14,882 nucleotides of DNA from positions 1 through 14,882 of the forward strand of contig CAVIJF010000036.1 of NCBI GenBank assembly GCA_963643175.1, in the 5' to 3' direction. Below are positions 6,536-13,210 of the stretch, in pieces (the stretch's first letter is position 1; each line of letters opens with the position of its first letter). A model generated the notes under the pieces. That model saw only the letters and a list, made by a program, of their open reading frames with translations, was not told the origin of the DNA and searched no databases. This DNA is from CAMEON01 sp963643175 (GTDB lineage Bacteria > Bacillota > Clostridia > Oscillospirales > CAG-272). Made by a program: the position numbers and the translations under genes.

Positions 6536-6639
6536 TAGACTCCTCCGATCCTTCTGTGGTCTTGCCGGGGGCAAGGGGCTGCGGGGGTGCGGAATGTACC
6601 GGGAACCGGCTGCCGCGCGTGCAAAGTGGCACGGTAAGC

Positions 6640-6648
6640 AGTATACCA
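6640..6648 (-). promoter_or_regulatory. probable extended -10 promoter of ftsH
   Basis: On the minus strand TGG-TATACT (6648 down to 6640) is a good extended -10 motif. No convincing -35 box lies 16-18 bp upstream, although TTCATA occurs with a 20-bp spacer. Start of transcription near 6633 would give a leader of about 100 nt. The AT-rich sequence upstream (6655-6700) contrasts with the GC-rich surroundings. Confidence 0.5.
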
Positions 6649-6700
6649 CAGCTGTATGAATATTCTATGAAATTGTGTGAAAAAGCTTGTGAAACTTTCC

Positions 6701-6752
6701 TTAAGGCTTCACCGCGCAATTCCGATGGTGCAATTGCGCGGTGAAGCCTTAA
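6701..6752. repeat. 21-bp perfect inverted repeat upstream of ftsH
   Basis: The left arm (6701-6721, beginning TTAAGGCTTCACCGCGC) and right arm (6732-6752, ending GCGCGGTGAAGCCTTAA) are perfect reverse complements with a 10-nt loop, CCGATGGTGC. Neither side has an adjacent T-run, so it is not a classical terminator on either strand. A small AAAGC-ATCC-GCTTT hairpin sits next to it at about 6751-6764. It lies between the hpt-side repeat and the ftsH promoter. Confidence 0.8.
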
Positions 6753-6781
6753 AGCATCCGCTTTTTCATCCGGTGGCGGGA

Positions 6782-6926
6782 GGGGGCTTGTGCCCCGATT
6801 TCTCCGGCTCGATCGGTCTCGATTAGATTTTTTGCCCCCCTTCCCCTTCGGGGAAGGGGGGGGAGCCATAGCTTTTTATGCAAGGGGCGTCGCCCCTTGC
6901 AATCCCAGCCTGCGCCGGAGGCGCCT
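6782..6926 (+). repeat. dispersed intergenic repeat, copy B (two-hairpin element)
   Basis: It has the same order of elements as the copy at 2584-2740: GGGGGCTTGTGCC, a CCGGCTCGATC box, TTTTTTGCCCCCC, hairpin 1 (6835-6846 with 6850-6861, TTC loop), a spacer containing CTTTTT, hairpin 2 with GCAAGGGGC (6880-6888) and GCCCCTTGC (6892-6900), and a CTGCGCCGG box. Hairpin 2 keeps the length, 3-nt loop and GGGGC core of copy A but differs in two base pairs, with both arms changed together. It ends 5 nt before the hpt stop codon. Neither hairpin is followed by a U-run on the minus strand. Confidence 0.65.
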
Positions 6927-6931
6927 GCCCT

Positions 6932-7516
6932 TTATTCAGCGCTATACACCGACCGCCGGAGCACGCCGACAAACGGCAGATTGCGGTAGGTTTCGTTGTA
7001 GTCCAAGCCGTAACCCACCACGAACTCGTCCGGCACCTCGGTGCCGCAGAAGTCGGGCTGGAAGGGCACCTCCCGGCGGGAGGGCTTGTCCAGCAGCGTG
7101 ACGGCGCGGACACTGTGCGCGTTGCGGTGGCGGAGCAGCTCGGACAGACGCGCCAGCGTGCGCCCGGAGTCCACAATGTCCTCCACAATCAGCAGATCGG
7201 TGTCGGGCAGATCCTCGCGGTTGAGATCCAGCGAAACGCGGATTTCACCGGAGGATTTGGTTCCGGCGCCGTAGGAGGAAACCTTCATGAACTCAATCTG
7301 CAATGGCAGGCGGATCTTGCGCATCAGGTCGGCGGCGAAGGGCATGGAACCCTTCAGGATGATGACCAGCACCAGCCGCTTGTCGCTGTCACGGTAGGTG
7401 TCCTCTATCTCGCGTGCCAGCCGGTCGGTGATGGCGTCCAGATCCTCGCGCGTGAGCAGGATTTTTTCGCAGTCGCGGCAGATGGAGCAGTTGTTGTCAA
7501 AAATTTGTGTTGTCAT
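6932..7516 (-). CDS. hpt: hypoxanthine phosphoribosyltransferase
   Basis: The 194-aa cytosolic purine salvage enzyme converts hypoxanthine (and guanine) plus PRPP to IMP or GMP. The PRPP-binding signature LIVEDIVDSGRT (109-120) contains the acidic pair E112-D113. LLDKPSRR (141-148) carries the purine-contacting lysine K144, ILKGSMPF (53-60) is the pyrophosphate loop, and FVVGYGLDYNETYRNLP (165-181) is the conserved C-terminal segment. The family usually begins near residue 16 of this protein, so there is an N-terminal extension of about 15 residues containing C10-x2-C13-x2-C16. The start at 7516 has only a distant AAAGG about 14 nt upstream inside the tilS end; no other in-frame ATG precedes M58. 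It is 7 nt downstream of tilS, matching the Firmicute order tilS-hpt-ftsH. Confidence 0.95.
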   Translation of the reverse strand: MTTQIFDNNCSICRDCEKILLTREDLDAITDRLAREIEDTYRDSDKRLVLVIILKGSMPFAADLMRKIRLPLQIEFMKVSSYGAGTKSSGEIRVSLDLNREDLPDTDLLIVEDIVDSGRTLARLSELLRHRNAHSVRAVTLLDKPSRREVPFQPDFCGTEVPDEFVVGYGLDYNETYRNLPFVGVLRRSVYSAE

Positions 7517-7523
7517 AGTGCGG

Positions 7524-9017
7524 TCAGCCTTTCTTATTCTGTATCGGATTCGGAGTTTCCCTGCGCCGGACGGTCAGCCGCAGGCAGGCGCCGGCGATCG
7601 GTGCCCGCCAGCCGTCCCGGAAGACGGCGGTCGGGAACCAGAGCGGAACCGGGGGCGCATCCGGCGCACCGCCCGGCAGGCATACGAGCGGCAGGGCGTC
7701 CCGCAGAGCGGGCGGAACCTGCTTTTCGCACAAGAGTTTTTTGAGTTTTTTGGTCATGCCGTGCGAGAGGACGGTATCGCCGGGACGGCGGCGGCGCAGG
7801 GTCAGGGGCTGGGGCAGGTCGGGCGGGAATACCGCCGACGCCACCACGTCCGCCCCACTGTCCGGCAGCAGCGGCTGTGCCGCCTGCTCCAGCCGGACGG
7901 AAAACGCAAATCCGCCCGCAATCCATACTGTGTCGCCCGGTGCCAGCTGCACCCCGTCCGGCGTACCGCCCGGCGAACCGGACGCCGCTCCGGCGGATAT
8001 ACCGTCCGGCGGCAGGAAAACCAGCCGCGCGGCGCGGACCGTACCGCGCCAGCCGCCGGGGAGCGCGACGGCGGCGCTTTCCCGACCCGATGCCGTCAGG
8101 GCGACCAGCGCCTGTATATGCACGCTCTCCAGCGAGCGGTCGGCGGGCAGACCGTCTGCCGCGCCGTCCCGCGCCGCAAATGCGTTGGCATACGCCCGCG
8201 CCATACAGCGCTTGGCAAGTGCGGGGTGCATTGCCCGCAGTGCCGCGAGCGACAGCGTGCCGTCTCCCCGGTCGTCGGCGGCGGGGAATACCCGCTCCGC
8301 TTCGGCGCACAGGAAGTCGTCGTCCTCACGCACCGCCGCGCACAGCCGGGCGGCGGCACGCTGGGGTACACCGCCGCCCGCCAGTTCCTCCAGCAGCGGC
8401 ACCGCCCGGTGACGCAGGCAGTTGCGGGTGCAGTCATCGGTCAGATTGGTGCTGTCGGTGACATAGGTCAGCCCCCGCGCCCGGCAGGCGTCCAGAATCT
8501 CCTGCCGTGTTGCGGTCAGCAGGGGGCGGAGCAGAAGCCCGCCGGGGACGGGGCGCACCGGCGGGATGCCGGCAAGCCCGTGCGTGCCGCTCCCACGCAG
8601 GATGCGCAGGAGCAGTGTTTCCAGCTGGTCGTCCGCGTGGTGCGCGGTCAGCAGCAACGGAATGCCCCGTTCCCGCATGACGCGGGCAAAGAAATCATAC
8701 CGCGCAAAGCGCGCCTCTGCCTCCAGACTGCGCCCGCTCCGGGCGGCACGCGCCGGGACATCCGTCCGTTCGCTGACATACGCGACGCCGAGCGCGGCGG
8801 CGGTCGCGCGGCAGAACGCTTCGTCGCGGTCGGCTTCCGCACCGCGGATGCCATGGTGCAGGTGCGCCGCCGTGACGGGGGCGCCGTTTGCCAGCGCCCA
8901 CTCCGCCGTCAGCTCCAGCAGAAGGCGCGAATCCGCCCCGCCGGAGAAAGCGACCAGCAGCGGCGACCCGGGCGGAAATCCGCTCAGCGCCGCCGGGGAA
9001 GTGAACAGGGTGGACAT
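7524..9017 (-). CDS. tilS: tRNA(Ile)-lysidine synthetase TilS
   Basis: The 497-aa enzyme attaches lysine to the wobble C34 of tRNA-Ile(CAU) using ATP, switching its identity from methionine to isoleucine. The N-terminal PP-loop is S25-G-G-A-D-S30, and the catalytic core has LHHGIRG (53-59), LTAHHADDQLET (123-134) and the RPLL segment near 164-167. A helical middle domain follows, and a TilS-type C-terminal domain begins at LTLRRRRPGD (405-414) with KKLKKLLCEKQVP (423-435). A glycine/serine/proline-rich linker (about 340-356) separates the halves. The gene is very GC-rich and alanine-rich. GGAG sits 8 nt before the ATG, and the start is 10 nt after the dnaB stop. tilS and hpt adjacency is typical of Firmicutes. 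Confidence 0.95.
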   Translation of the reverse strand: MSTLFTSPAALSGFPPGSPLLVAFSGGADSRLLLELTAEWALANGAPVTAAHLHHGIRGAEADRDEAFCRATAAALGVAYVSERTDVPARAARSGRSLEAEARFARYDFFARVMRERGIPLLLTAHHADDQLETLLLRILRGSGTHGLAGIPPVRPVPGGLLLRPLLTATRQEILDACRARGLTYVTDSTNLTDDCTRNCLRHRAVPLLEELAGGGVPQRAAARLCAAVREDDDFLCAEAERVFPAADDRGDGTLSLAALRAMHPALAKRCMARAYANAFAARDGAADGLPADRSLESVHIQALVALTASGRESAAVALPGGWRGTVRAARLVFLPPDGISAGAASGSPGGTPDGVQLAPGDTVWIAGGFAFSVRLEQAAQPLLPDSGADVVASAVFPPDLPQPLTLRRRRPGDTVLSHGMTKKLKKLLCEKQVPPALRDALPLVCLPGGAPDAPPVPLWFPTAVFRDGWRAPIAGACLRLTVRRRETPNPIQNKKG

Positions 9018-9027
9018 GGGATTCTCC

Positions 9028-10443
9028 TTACTTGACAGGCGGTCTGGTGGGTGTGTTGTCCTCGATGGAGCGGAACTTGGTGTACTTGCCTATCCAGCCC
9101 ATCTGCACGGTTCCGGTGGAGCCGTGGCGGTTCTTGGCAATGATGACCTCGGCGATGCTGGAGCCGCCGGAGCTGTTGGGGTCGGGGGAGTCGTTGGTTT
9201 TGTAGTACTCGTCGCGGTACAGGAACATAACCACGTCGGCATCCTGCTCGATGGCGCCCGAATCACGCAGGTCGGACAGCATGGGCTTCTTGTCGGTACG
9301 GGATTCCGGACCGCGCGAGAGCTGGGCACAGCAGATGATGGGCACCATCAGGTCCTTTGCCATGATTTTCATGGCGCGGGAGATTTCGGCGACCTCCTGC
9401 ACGCGGTTGTCCACCCGGCGGTCGGACTGCATGAGCTGCAGGTAGTCGATGACCACCATGCCGAGATTCTGCACCCGGCGCAGTTTTGCCTTCATGCCGG
9501 TCACGGTGATGCCGGAGGTGTCGTCTATGAGAATGTTGCAGGCGGAAAGCCGGGAGGCGGCGCTGGCGATACTGTTCCAGTCCTCATCGCTCAGAATTCC
9601 CCTGCGCAGGGAGTAGCTGTCCACCAGCGCCTCGGAGGAGAGCATACGGTTGACCAGCTGCTCGGCGGACATTTCCAGCGAGAAGATGCACACCGCCTTG
9701 CCGGTCTTTTCCGCCACGTTGGAGGCGATATTCAGTGCGAAGGAGGTTTTTCCCATGCCGGGGCGTGCGCCGACCAGTATCAGGTCGGATTTGCCCATGC
9801 CGGCAAGCACGCGGTCCAGCCCGCCGAAGCCGGTGGAAAGACCCTGCGCCGCCTCGCCCTGCGCCTTCAGGTCGTGCAGCTGCCGGTACACACTGCCGAT
9901 AATATCCTGGATATGCCGGAAGTTGCGGGTGTCGCGCCCCTGCGCGATGGCGAATATTTTGTTTTCCGCGTCGTCCAGAATGTGCACAACCGAGTCCTGC
10001 TCGGAGTATGCGACATCCGAAATGTCGCCGCACACGGCGATAAGCTGGCGCAGGACGCTCTTGTCCTTGACGATGCGGGCGTAGTCCTTGACATTCAGGG
10101 CGCTGGGCACCACGTCCACCAGCGACCGCAGGTACTGCGAGGCAGCGTTGCGGTCGCTGAAGGCGCCGTGCCGGATGAGGGTATCCAGCAGTGTCACGGT
10201 GTCGATCTCCACGTTGGCGGAGAACAGCTCCTGCATGGCGGCGAATATCTGCTGATGCTCCTCCAGATAGAAGTCGGGCGACTTCACCGTGTCCGCAATC
10301 TGGCTGAAGCATTCCGGGTCAATCAGCACCGAGCCGAGCAGGGACTGTTCCGCGACAAGGCTGAAGGGAACCTTGCGCTGCAGGGCGACCTCTCCGCTGT
10401 CCCCGCCCCCCGGGGCGGTATGCTGTCTGTCCATGACCGGCAT
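9028..10443 (-). CDS. dnaB: replicative DNA helicase DnaB (DnaC in Bacillus)
   Basis: The 471-aa hexameric helicase unwinds DNA at the replication fork. The N-terminal domain (about 26-130) begins PFSLVAEQSLLGSVL, the standard family start. The RecA-like domain has Walker A G225-ARPGMGKT-233, the catalytic glutamate E257 in FSLEMS, Walker B VVIDYLQLM (330-338), and a C-terminal DLRDSGAIEQDADVVMFLYR block (391-410) with the arginine finger region beyond. No intein interrupts the P-loop. It starts 5 nt after the rplI stop. No clear Shine-Dalgarno sequence precedes the ATG at 10443 or the alternative ATG at 10434, so translation may be coupled to rplI. The rplI-dnaB order is conserved in Firmicutes. 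Confidence 0.96.
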   Translation of the reverse strand: MPVMDRQHTAPGGGDSGEVALQRKVPFSLVAEQSLLGSVLIDPECFSQIADTVKSPDFYLEEHQQIFAAMQELFSANVEIDTVTLLDTLIRHGAFSDRNAASQYLRSLVDVVPSALNVKDYARIVKDKSVLRQLIAVCGDISDVAYSEQDSVVHILDDAENKIFAIAQGRDTRNFRHIQDIIGSVYRQLHDLKAQGEAAQGLSTGFGGLDRVLAGMGKSDLILVGARPGMGKTSFALNIASNVAEKTGKAVCIFSLEMSAEQLVNRMLSSEALVDSYSLRRGILSDEDWNSIASAASRLSACNILIDDTSGITVTGMKAKLRRVQNLGMVVIDYLQLMQSDRRVDNRVQEVAEISRAMKIMAKDLMVPIICCAQLSRGPESRTDKKPMLSDLRDSGAIEQDADVVMFLYRDEYYKTNDSPDPNSSGGSSIAEVIIAKNRHGSTGTVQMGWIGKYTKFRSIEDNTPTRPPVK

Positions 10444-10448
10444 CCGGT

Positions 10449-10892
10449 TCAGTTGCAGACCAGCACGTGGATTTTGCCGGTCACGTCGGTGTACAGCCGG
10501 ACATCCAGATCATACTGCCCGTAGGCGCGGATGGGGTCGCTCAGCTGAATCTTGCGTCTGTCCACGCTGATGCCGTAGTCCTTCTCCAGCCGCTCGGCGA
10601 TTTCCTTGGAGGTGATGGATCCGTACAGGCGTCCGTCGGCGCCGCAGTTGGCGTGAATCTTGACCAGCAGTGTTTCCAGCCGGGCGGCGGTCGCCTTGGC
10701 CTCGGCAGTTTCGGTTTCGATTTTGTGCTTCAGTGCCGCTTCCTTGCCCTTGATGGCATTGAGCACGCTGCTGTCCGCCTCTATGGCGAGCTTGCGGGGG
10801 ATGAGGTAGTTGCGGGCGTAGCCGTCCGACACCTCGATGACATCATTCTTCTTTCCTTGCGCTTTGACATCTGTCAGCAATACGACTTTCAT
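10449..10892 (-). CDS. rplI: 50S ribosomal protein L9
   Basis: The 147-aa protein binds 23S rRNA near the L1 stalk and helps maintain reading frame. The N-terminal RNA-binding domain shows MKVVLLTDVKAQGKK and the diagnostic GYARNYLIP (24-32). A long connecting helix (about 41-76) is followed by the C-terminal domain, giving the usual family length. AAAGGA lies about 10 nt before the ATG. A TATAAT occurs just upstream on the same strand but has no matching -35 box, so I do not call a promoter. It lies 38 nt downstream of gdpP and 5 nt upstream of dnaB, as in B. subtilis. Confidence 0.97.
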   Translation of the reverse strand: MKVVLLTDVKAQGKKNDVIEVSDGYARNYLIPRKLAIEADSSVLNAIKGKEAALKHKIETETAEAKATAARLETLLVKIHANCGADGRLYGSITSKEIAERLEKDYGISVDRRKIQLSDPIRAYGQYDLDVRLYTDVTGKIHVLVCN

Positions 10893-10930
10893 AGTGTTTC
10901 TGTCCTTTCATATTATAAGAGGGGTGTGTT

Positions 10931-13123
10931 TTATTTCTCTTTCCCGAACAGTTCGGGGTACTGCAGGCGGTACTCGTCGATGGCGGCACGGAGCTGTTCC
11001 AGCGCTTCCTCCACGGTGCCGCTGACCTGTGCGCCCGCCATGTCGAAGTGACCGCCGCCGTCCAGCTTTTCCAGAATCAGCTGTACGTTGATGTGTCCCT
11101 TGGAGCGTCCGGAAATGGCGACGCCCGACCCGACGACAGCCAGCGCGAAGGATGCCTCCACGCCCCGGATGGACAGCAGTTTGTCCGCCGCCTTGGAGGC
11201 GGCGATGCGGTCGTCCGGCGCGGGGGCGCGGTTCTCGCTCAGCCACGTGATGGCGAACACGTCGGCATAGATGCGTGCGTGCGCGTCGAAATCGCTTGCT
11301 ACCTGCAGCTCGTCCATGCGTTCGCTGAAGAACTCCCGGGCGGTGCCGGTGTGTGCGCCCCGGCTGTACAGGTAGTAGGCGACCTCAAAGGTCTGGGCAC
11401 CGGCGGAGCGGGTGAAGTTGTGCGTGTCCAGCATGACGCCCGCCAGCATGACATTGGCTTCCTCTTTGCAGAGGGTGTCCGCGTAGGGGGACTGCTCCAG
11501 CATTTCCGCCACAATCTCGCTGGCGGAGGACTTGGTGGTTTCAATGTAGTGCAGGAAGGGGGTGAAGGGCAGTCTGCCGACCAGCCGGTGGTGGTCGATG
11601 ACGGCGACCGAATGGATGCCGTCCACCGCCGGAATGCAGGTGTACAGGTCAGACGCCTCGAAAATGACGGGGTTGTTGACGTCCACCAGCACCAGCACGG
11701 TTTCGGTGCAGACAGTCTGCCGGGCGGTGGCGGCGTCGATGAATATCTGCCCGTACACGCCCAGCGGCGCGAGGTGCGCGGCGCAGATGCGGAAGGTGTC
11801 GCAGGTCTTGTTGACCACAATGTGCACCGGCACATCGGTGCGTCCCTCCGCGTCCAGAATACTGCGGCAGAGGCGGCTTGCGCCGACCGCCGAACCGATG
11901 GCGTCAAAGTCCGGGTTGCTGTGCCCCATAATCAGCACGTTCCGGCAGCCAGCCAGCCGCCGCTCCAGCAGATGGACAGACACGCGGGAGGAAATGGAGG
12001 TATTGCCCTCCAGCGTCTTGTGCGTGCCGCCGTAGTAGGTCAGCCCGGTGACGCCCCGGCGCTGGAGCGCCACCTGATTGCCCCCGCGCTGCAACGCCAT
12101 ATCCAGCGCGGCATTGGCGGCGCGGTCGCGCTCCTCCATGCTGCCGTCGATGTCGGCGATGCCCATGGAAACGGACAGTGGGAAGGTGTTGTCCCCCACG
12201 CGGATATTCATAATCTTTCCGAGAATCGAGAAGTTGTCCTGCACGCACCTGTCCAGCATTTCCTCCGAGAACAGCGCGAGGTACTTGTCCCGGTCGTACT
12301 CCCGGATCATGCCGTGCATGGAGGCAATCCAGCCGGTCAGCGTTTCCTCAATCATGTTGGCTGTCGCGCGGTAGTTGGCGCGGACGAACTGCGTCAGCTC
12401 CTGCAGGTTATCCAGCACGATGTACGCCAGCACGACGCGGCTGCGGTCTGTTTCCTCCACGAAGTTCAGGTAGTCGTTGACATCGCGGAACAGCAGGAGG
12501 TAGTAGGTGTCCGCCTGCTGGCGGAGCAGGTACGGCTCCACGCGGTAGCGGCGACCGTCCGCCAGCGTGACCGTAATCAGACCGGCGTTCTCCCCCGCAC
12601 CCGCCGGGAGCGGGACGCTGTGCAGGTCGGGCAGTTCCCCGTCGTCGGGGTTGCGCAGGGCGGCGAGCAGCTGCTCCCGCGTGACCGAGGGGCATATTTC
12701 CGCCAGCGGCAGGTCGCACACCGGCGACCGTGCGCCGAGGATACTCTGCATGGCGGCGTTGATGACGCGCACGCGGCTGTCCCCGTTGATGACGGCGTAG
12801 GGAATGTCCATGACCGAGCGGAACATCCGGTAGATGTCGGCGGTCAGCAGTTCCGCCGTCCGGATATTGCGCCGGGAACGGGACAGCCGCCACGCGAACG
12901 CCGTGAAGGTCACGCCGACGGACAGCAGGTATACACCGAGAAAGACCAGCCCGAGCAGGGTCAGCCGGGGCAGTTTCAGGTAGGTGAGCAGGGTATACAG
13001 CCCCAGCAGCAGGAAGCCCTCCGTCGCGCACGCGGCAAAGGGGATGCGCAGATCCACCCGCAGCGGGGCGTCCGGATCCTGCCGCGGCGTGCGCGCCGGG
13101 GCGTGAGGGGAAGGAGAACTCAT
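10931..13123 (-). CDS. gdpP: cyclic-di-AMP phosphodiesterase GdpP (YybT family)
   Basis: The 730-aa membrane phosphodiesterase hydrolyses c-di-AMP to pApA and so controls potassium, turgor and cell-wall homeostasis. Two N-terminal membrane helices (about 30-48 and 54-78) are followed by a PAS-like domain (about 95-215), a degenerate GGDEF domain (about 225-360; the GGDEF motif is absent, as is normal for this family) and a DHH/DHHA1 domain. Metal-site residues include H401, D405 and D407 (GHSNPDFDAIG), D481 (LVDVNNP), D510-H-H512 and D566 (MLDTHNF). The DHHA1 signature is G689-G-G-H692. AAAGGAG lies 7 nt before the ATG. It is 87 nt downstream of yybS and 38 nt upstream of rplI, the classical neighbourhood of this gene. 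Confidence 0.95.
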   Translation of the reverse strand: MSSPSPHAPARTPRQDPDAPLRVDLRIPFAACATEGFLLLGLYTLLTYLKLPRLTLLGLVFLGVYLLSVGVTFTAFAWRLSRSRRNIRTAELLTADIYRMFRSVMDIPYAVINGDSRVRVINAAMQSILGARSPVCDLPLAEICPSVTREQLLAALRNPDDGELPDLHSVPLPAGAGENAGLITVTLADGRRYRVEPYLLRQQADTYYLLLFRDVNDYLNFVEETDRSRVVLAYIVLDNLQELTQFVRANYRATANMIEETLTGWIASMHGMIREYDRDKYLALFSEEMLDRCVQDNFSILGKIMNIRVGDNTFPLSVSMGIADIDGSMEERDRAANAALDMALQRGGNQVALQRRGVTGLTYYGGTHKTLEGNTSISSRVSVHLLERRLAGCRNVLIMGHSNPDFDAIGSAVGASRLCRSILDAEGRTDVPVHIVVNKTCDTFRICAAHLAPLGVYGQIFIDAATARQTVCTETVLVLVDVNNPVIFEASDLYTCIPAVDGIHSVAVIDHHRLVGRLPFTPFLHYIETTKSSASEIVAEMLEQSPYADTLCKEEANVMLAGVMLDTHNFTRSAGAQTFEVAYYLYSRGAHTGTAREFFSERMDELQVASDFDAHARIYADVFAITWLSENRAPAPDDRIAASKAADKLLSIRGVEASFALAVVGSGVAISGRSKGHINVQLILEKLDGGGHFDMAGAQVSGTVEEALEQLRAAIDEYRLQYPELFGKEK

Positions 13124-13210
13124 ACCGCAACTCCTTTCGTTTTGTAGTGGACAGTGACAGTAACGGCAACAGCAACTGTGACCGGGCAGGGGGAAGGGGA
13201 GCCGCCGGAC
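13124..13210 (-). other. yybS-gdpP intergenic spacer
   Basis: The 87-nt spacer contains an imperfect inverted repeat of GTGACAGT and ACTGTGAC words (about 13154-13181) and a C-rich run (CCCCTTCCCCC on the minus strand) like one arm of hairpin 1 of the dispersed repeat. No terminator or promoter is apparent, so read-through into gdpP is expected. Confidence 0.4.

Noticed and set aside
5030..6538. 502-aa plus-strand ORF opposite ftsH
   Set aside because: Antisense to a fully conserved ftsH; no own motifs or ribosome site.
8566..10524. 652-aa plus-strand ORF opposite dnaB and tilS
   Set aside because: Overlaps two certain genes on the other strand; long open antisense frames are expected at this GC content.
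10911..10916. TATAAT upstream of rplI as an internal promoter
   Set aside because: No -35-like hexamer lies 16-18 bp upstream and the site is within a short operon spacer.
11048..13147. 699-aa plus-strand ORF opposite gdpP
   Set aside because: Same reason: mirror frame of gdpP, H/V/Q-rich, without motifs.
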